From Fusobacteriaceae bacterium (lineage in GTDB: Bacteria; Fusobacteriota; Fusobacteriia; Fusobacteriales; Fusobacteriaceae): 49,062 nucleotides of DNA. Positions within the stretch are counted from its first letter, which is position 1, and the number at the start of each line of letters is the position of its first letter. The stretch lies in assembly GCA_031289425.1 (NCBI GenBank), contig JAITPM010000107.1:1-49062 (forward strand). Reading direction: 5' to 3'. The position numbers and the translations under genes are program-made. Shown here piece after piece: positions 45,032 to 49,062 of this stretch. The notes under the pieces were generated by a model, which did not search any database, had not been told where the DNA came from, and saw only the letters and a program-made list of their open reading frames with translations.

Positions 45032-45457
45032 ATGGAAAGTAAAGGTGTTGTTATAGACATCAAAGAAAAAGGGATCAATGTAAACGAAATCAAAATACGA
45101 CTCTACAAAGAGACTGCCTGTGCTCATTGTGATTCCTGCTCCCACGAGACGAAATTTGCGAGAGAATATACACTAACTTCAGATAGACAAGTAAAACTCG
45201 GAGATACCATTACTCTGGAGGTATCTGGACATACAATCATCAAATCCAGCTTAATTCTCTATGCGTTTCCTGTTATTTTATTATTTTTTGGATATTATGT
45301 GGGAGCTCAGCTTTTAAAGTTTTCTGAAAATCAGTCAATTGCGATGAGTTTTATATTTCTAATCGTTTCATTTTTATTTATTTTTATCTACGATCGTGTA
45401 TTTCAAAAAAAGAATGAGAATGATGATATTAAAATTATCGCTATTGAAAGACAATAG
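45032..45457 (+). CDS. rseC: RseC/SoxR-reducing-system membrane protein
   Basis: 141 residues from ATG 45032, with GGGAGG 10 bases upstream; an ATG 36 bases earlier is not supported. The cytoplasmic N-terminus has CAHCDSC (three cysteines spaced by two), as in the RseC/MucC family, which works with the Rnf complex in redox control of SoxR or sigma-E. Two membrane segments follow (about 75-95 and 101-121), with a short polar tail. No rnf genes are in the window. The only normal gene on the plus strand, it has a higher GC content than its surroundings, like the next gene. Confidence 0.85.
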   Translation: MESKGVVIDIKEKGINVNEIKIRLYKETACAHCDSCSHETKFAREYTLTSDRQVKLGDTITLEVSGHTIIKSSLILYAFPVILLFFGYYVGAQLLKFSENQSIAMSFIFLIVSFLFIFIYDRVFQKKNENDDIKIIAIERQ

Positions 45458-45492
45458 GGGAAACAATAATAGACTTTAAACTTTAAAAGCTA

Positions 45493-45530
45493 AAAAAGGA
45501 TTGTAGCTTAATTTTGCAACAATCCTTTTT
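45493..45530. terminator. Bidirectional terminator between rseC and the binding-protein gene
   Basis: AAAAAGGATTGT (45493-45504) and ACAATCCTTTTT (45519-45530) form a perfect 12-bp stem with a 14-base loop, between two convergent genes, with T runs on both sides. Confidence 0.88.
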
Positions 45531-45567
45531 CGTTTTTATTTTAAAATTTCACCTTTTGAATATTTGA

Positions 45568-47079
45568 TTATTTCTTATTGGTTTTCTTTACATTTCTGAA
45601 AAAATGTACAAAGATAGGATAAGCAGAAAAACCTTCGATATAATCTTGTGTTCCGACCAAAATCGGTGGCAATCCCAATGGTAGAATCGGTCTTTCCGAT
45701 ACAATGATTTCTTGGGCTTCCAAATAATATTTCAACCGTTCTGCCTGATCCACGGTCTCTCGACCTTTATCCAAAAGTTCATTCACTTTAGAATTATTAT
45801 AAAATGAATAATTTCCTGCAGTTCCTTTGTTTAGGTAATTGAATAGTGGGTATAAAATCCCATCAGGATCTGTAGATCCGGGAGTTCCCAATATAAACAT
45901 ATCATGCTCAGCCTTCCCCAATCTGTCTAAATAAGCACTCCATTCCAAGATTTCTATCGTCAAGTCAATTCCGACCTCTTTCAATTGATCCTGAATGATG
46001 ACTGCGGCATCTTGTCTTGTCTGTACCCCATTTGTCCATACTCTCAATTTTAGACCATCTTTATATCCTGCCTCTTCCAAGAGTTTTTTGGCTTTTTCAA
46101 CATCTCTCTTAGGGAATGGTATCTTGTCATTGTATCCCATGGTAGCAGGAGCCATCACGGTACTTGTAGGCAAATATAGGCTATTTAAAGCATTCTCAAT
46201 AATGTCCGGCAAATTGATAGCATAACAAATAGCTTGTCGCACTCGAACATCACTTGTAGGCCCTTTCTCACAATTAAATCCTAAATAGGTCAACCCTACA
46301 GAAGAAGTATGATAAAGGCGTAAATAATCTTTCGCTTTTACCGTAGGAATATCCACAGGTTCCAGCGTAACGGAAATATCTATTTCCTTTGTTTCCAATG
46401 CAATTGCTCTGTTTGTTCCTTCAGGAATTGTACGGAAAGTGGCTGTATCTACTCCGGGAGCGCCTCTATGGTATTCTTTGTTTGCTTTTAAAACAAGCTT
46501 GTCTCCTGTTTTCCAAGAATCAAATTTGAAAGGACCGGATCCGATAGGTTCAAAAAATGCTTGATTTCCTGCACTTTCCAGGTATTTTTTACTTAAAATA
46601 GAACCACTCCAATTAGTGAGCGCATTAAATAAAGGACCAAAAGGTTTTTTAGTTACAATGTTGACAGTGTAGGAATCAATGATATCAACATGATCTACAT
46701 CTCCAAAATAAGTCATAGCTCCCGGTGCTTTGGATGCTCGTTCAATAGAAAATTTCACATCTTCTGCTGTCAAATTATCTCCATTATGAAATTTGACTCC
46801 TTTTTTTATTTTTACTTGTAATGTCAGTGTATCCAGTTGTTGATAGCCTTCGGCCAAATTATTTTCAATTGTCATTTGTGGTGTAAAATCAAACAATCGG
46901 TCATAAATATTTAAGTTTACATTGTTGGAATAAACATCATTGGTAGCAGCAGGATCCAAAGTCTTGGGATCTGCCTGTTGAGCAATTATCAAATCGTCGG
47001 TTGCCTTTGCGAAAAGAATGGTTGGTAAGAATGTTATGATTAGAACTAACAAAAATGTTGCTCTTAAGAATTTCTTCAT
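45568..47079 (-). CDS. Family 5 (peptide/nickel-type) ABC solute-binding protein
   Basis: 503 residues with a signal peptide (about 1-24, cut after FAKA or LFA) and no lipobox cysteine, so free in the periplasm. SBP_bac_5 features: QADPKTLDPAATNDVYSNNV, IKKGVKFHNGDNLTAEDVKFSIERA, GSGPFKFDSWKTGDKLVL, DVRVRQAICYAIN and the KKLLEEAGY repeat. Such proteins carry peptides, glutathione or metal chelates to an ABC transporter; no permease or ATPase gene is near, so it is an orphan here. GGGGG lies 6 bases before the ATG. Codon use has more G and C than in neighbouring genes. Confidence 0.93.
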   Translation of the reverse strand: MKKFLRATFLLVLIITFLPTILFAKATDDLIIAQQADPKTLDPAATNDVYSNNVNLNIYDRLFDFTPQMTIENNLAEGYQQLDTLTLQVKIKKGVKFHNGDNLTAEDVKFSIERASKAPGAMTYFGDVDHVDIIDSYTVNIVTKKPFGPLFNALTNWSGSILSKKYLESAGNQAFFEPIGSGPFKFDSWKTGDKLVLKANKEYHRGAPGVDTATFRTIPEGTNRAIALETKEIDISVTLEPVDIPTVKAKDYLRLYHTSSVGLTYLGFNCEKGPTSDVRVRQAICYAINLPDIIENALNSLYLPTSTVMAPATMGYNDKIPFPKRDVEKAKKLLEEAGYKDGLKLRVWTNGVQTRQDAAVIIQDQLKEVGIDLTIEILEWSAYLDRLGKAEHDMFILGTPGSTDPDGILYPLFNYLNKGTAGNYSFYNNSKVNELLDKGRETVDQAERLKYYLEAQEIIVSERPILPLGLPPILVGTQDYIEGFSAYPIFVHFFRNVKKTNKK

Positions 47080-47129
47080 ATTACCCCCTCAAGAATATCA
47101 GTGTTTTATAAAAAAGAATGATTAAAATT

Positions 47130-47158
47130 ATTTTAGTATTTTTTTATTTTCTTTGCAA
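47130..47158 (-). promoter_or_regulatory. Promoter of the solute-binding-protein gene
   Basis: On the minus strand TTGCAA (47158-47153), 17 bases, TAAAAT (47135-47130), about 50 bases before the start codon. Confidence 0.55.
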
Positions 47159-47249
47159 GGACTTTATTAATTTAATAATATAAATTTCTCATATCGTTTG
47201 AAATGTGAACAAATAATAAAAAAATGGTATAACAATAGTAAAATAATAA

Positions 47250-47277
47250 AAAATACCCCATGTATTAAACACAGGGT
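47250..47277 (-). terminator. Terminator after batD
   Basis: On the minus strand ACCCTGTGT (47277-47269) pairs with ACATGGGGT (47263-47255) including two G-U pairs, with a 5-base loop, followed by ATTTTTTATT. Confidence 0.75.
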
Positions 47278-47343
47278 TTTATTTATTCATTTAATCATGC
47301 TGCTGTTCATTTTACAGTATCAATATCTATCAACATAATTCTT

Positions 47344-48966
47344 TTAATTTATTTCTTTCTTTAAAGTTTTTAAAATTTTTGTTCTATTTAAAGGTTTTGA
47401 AGAATATATGCACTCTTCTATTTCATTATTCAATTGCACGATAGATTCGCTTGCACCACTTTTTATAAGCCTATCTTCCAAATGTACTTTCGGAGCATAA
47501 TTAAATTTTTCTTTCATAAATTCACAATAAAACTCATAAAATTCTTTATCATCTTTTGCAGATTTTAAATTTTTAAATAATGAGTTTTTGTTTCGTTTTA
47601 TCTTGACATTACCTCTTATTAAGTATATTATCAAAAGAGTTTGTACTACACACAATATTAAAAATATATTTCCATATTTATTATAAATTTTTCTTTTAAT
47701 CATACTCTCCGGAATTGTATTTATCTCTATTTCTTTATTTACAATAATGCTGTTATTTTGTCCAGAAGGTGCTACAGTATTACCGGAACTATTCACTTGG
47801 TTTGTATTAATGGATGATTGTGGCTCCGATATCTGACTAGTGCCCTGCTCTACTATTATTTTTTTAGATTTTATAATAATATCTTCAAATTTTTTGGTTT
47901 CAATATTAAAATATGGGATATTTATTTCAGGAATTATAACATCTCCAATATTTTTGGGAATAAAAGCTATTTCAAATTCTTTTTCTCCATAATATTGTTC
48001 GTTTTGAATATCTTCTTTCGATGACTTAATACTTTCAAATACATTAAATTCGTTAGAAAATCTATCTCCAATTATATTATCCAAGTAATCTAAATTTACT
48101 TTACCCGCTAATTTTAAAGTTAAGACAACTGATTCCCCATAATTTATTTTATCTTTATTCCATCTATAATCTAAATTTACTTTACCAACAACATTTTGAA
48201 AATTAGTAGGTTTTTCAGCTGGTAAAGGTAATACGGTAATCTTCAAATTTTTAGAAGGATATGGTTTTCTTCTTGAATCATATACCTCTGTAGTTTCTAT
48301 ATTACTGGATGTTATAGTTTTTTCTCCAGATGAGGTCGGTTCCAATATATATTGCAACAATGTAAATTCTATTGCCATTGCACCATTTGATGTTTTTATT
48401 TGTCTTGCTTTGAACTCACCATTTGCACTTTGAGTAGGAATGAGTTTTGCCGACAAATCTCCAAAATTAGGAAGTGTAGGCGCATTAATTGTAGATAATT
48501 CCTTTTTTGTTGTCGTCAATTTTTCAATATATGGAATTTTCTCTCCAAAATAAAATTCTTGCCCATCTTTTATACTTACTGATGTTTCAGTTCCACCATT
48601 ACTGATTGTAGCTGGTTTTCCTTGAGCAATTTTTATTGTTATTTCATTTGATTTATTATTCTTTCCTTTTGCTTGCAATTTAAATGTACCTACTTTTTTA
48701 GGAAAAAGTAAATATGTATATGCTTTTTGACTATTTGTTTTACCATTTATAATGGAATAATTGGAACTTGAACCTCTTGACAATATATCAAAATTTTCCT
48801 CTAATCCATCAATAGTATATTTTTCCTCATCTTCATTGTTAAAAATAACTCTTATTTGAAAAGTATCGCTTGTAGTCGGAGAAAGGTCATCACTTTCAAG
48901 GATTATTTCCCCGAGAGAAACGATACTTATAAATGTTAACAATATAATACATAGTAATTTTTTCAT
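47344..48966 (-). CDS. batD: BatD-type periplasmic/membrane protein
   Basis: 540 residues from ATG 48966, with AGGTG 6 bases upstream (a GTG three codons earlier is less likely). A signal peptide (MKKLLCIILLTFISIVSLG) is followed by beta-rich domains with the BatD pattern: TFQIRVIFNN, YLLFPKKVGTFKL, DYRWNKDKINYGESVVLTLKLAG and VIIPEINIPYF. One membrane segment (NIFLILCVVQTLLIIYLIRG) lies near residue 420, and a cytoplasmic tail of about 110 residues ends it. BatD is part of the Bat (Bacteroides aerotolerance) membrane system with MoxR and VWA proteins; the role is in stress resistance or envelope care. It lies directly after another gene in the same operon. Confidence 0.87.
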   Translation of the reverse strand: MKKLLCIILLTFISIVSLGEIILESDDLSPTTSDTFQIRVIFNNEDEEKYTIDGLEENFDILSRGSSSNYSIINGKTNSQKAYTYLLFPKKVGTFKLQAKGKNNKSNEITIKIAQGKPATISNGGTETSVSIKDGQEFYFGEKIPYIEKLTTTKKELSTINAPTLPNFGDLSAKLIPTQSANGEFKARQIKTSNGAMAIEFTLLQYILEPTSSGEKTITSSNIETTEVYDSRRKPYPSKNLKITVLPLPAEKPTNFQNVVGKVNLDYRWNKDKINYGESVVLTLKLAGKVNLDYLDNIIGDRFSNEFNVFESIKSSKEDIQNEQYYGEKEFEIAFIPKNIGDVIIPEINIPYFNIETKKFEDIIIKSKKIIVEQGTSQISEPQSSINTNQVNSSGNTVAPSGQNNSIIVNKEIEINTIPESMIKRKIYNKYGNIFLILCVVQTLLIIYLIRGNVKIKRNKNSLFKNLKSAKDDKEFYEFYCEFMKEKFNYAPKVHLEDRLIKSGASESIVQLNNEIEECIYSSKPLNRTKILKTLKKEIN

Positions 48967-48975
48967 ATATTTCAC

Positions 48976-49062
48976 CTACCATCTGTTCTTGTTATCATCT
49001 TTACCGGATGGTAACACTCTCTCATTATTTTTAAAAGATTGCTTTTCATTATTTTCCATTTT
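48976..49062 (-). CDS. 3' end of the gene upstream of batD
   Basis: The last 28 codons and the TAG stop (48976-48978) of a gene on the minus strand that starts outside the window. The tail is hydrophilic and ends GKDDNKNRW. The stop lies 9 bases before the batD ATG, so the two are cotranscribed. In bat operons the gene before batD is often batC or batB; BatC proteins can end in a charged tail with Trp, so that is my guess. Confidence 0.6.
   Translation of the reverse strand, partial: KMENNEKQSFKNNERVLPSGKDDNKNRW

Overview
This window comes from an AT-rich, Gram-negative-type anaerobe, most probably a member of the Fusobacteriota. Four things point there. Coding sequence is strongly biased to A/T codons. 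There are outer-membrane systems: a TolC/RND efflux set, a filamentous-haemagglutinin-like exoprotein and a Bat operon. GroEL has a Fusobacterium-type sequence with a GGMMPGMM tail, and its operon carries a perfect CIRCE operator. Ferredoxin-type and TRAP/GntP catabolic genes fit an anaerobic lifestyle. I cannot fix the genus from sequence alone. Almost every gene is on the minus strand; only rseC and a dead transposase are on plus.

Layout from low to high coordinates. 1-910: truncated lipoprotein gene. 1090-1420: remnant of a transposase. 1425-11273: one giant gene for a 3,282-residue two-partner-secretion exoprotein. 11624-17753: probable lysine operon (ttcA-like, small hypothetical, split ThrE exporter, lysA, M20 amidohydrolase, dapF), closed by a hairpin terminator. 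17909-19605: aldo/keto reductase with ferredoxin domain and a small membrane protein. 19655-23327: TRAP transporter dctPQM with an Rrf2 regulator upstream. 23450-28493: tightly packed housekeeping operon pgm-hemW-yggS-sepF-PP-loop protein. 28668-30811: groES-groEL under a sigma-70 promoter and CIRCE. 30911-35377: sugar-acid utilisation operon (IlvD/Edd dehydratase, GntP permease, iron alcohol dehydrogenase). 35378-36208: 830-bp spacer with a possible small RNA on the plus strand. 36209-36901: GntR/FadR regulator. 37022-43585: tetR-tolC-mfp-RND-PII-like efflux operon with twin TetR operators. 43809-44744: truncated diacylglycerol kinase and a MORN-repeat exported protein. 45032-47079: convergent rseC and solute-binding-protein genes of visibly higher GC. 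47344-49062: batD and the last 28 codons of a gene upstream of it.

How the parts fit. The lysine genes, with a ThrE-type exporter in the same run, suggest amino-acid synthesis and export under one transcript. The dehydratase, permease and dehydrogenase probably import and convert a sugar acid under the FadR-type regulator, but the kinase and aldolase that would finish the pathway are not here. The RND pump is most likely autorepressed through TetR: one operator overlaps the -35 box of its own promoter.

The best leads for something undescribed are: the C-terminal domain of the giant exoprotein, with an HEVGPGH motif and no recognisable immunity gene behind it; its three modules with acidic inserts; and the plus-strand candidate RNA at about 35989-36215.
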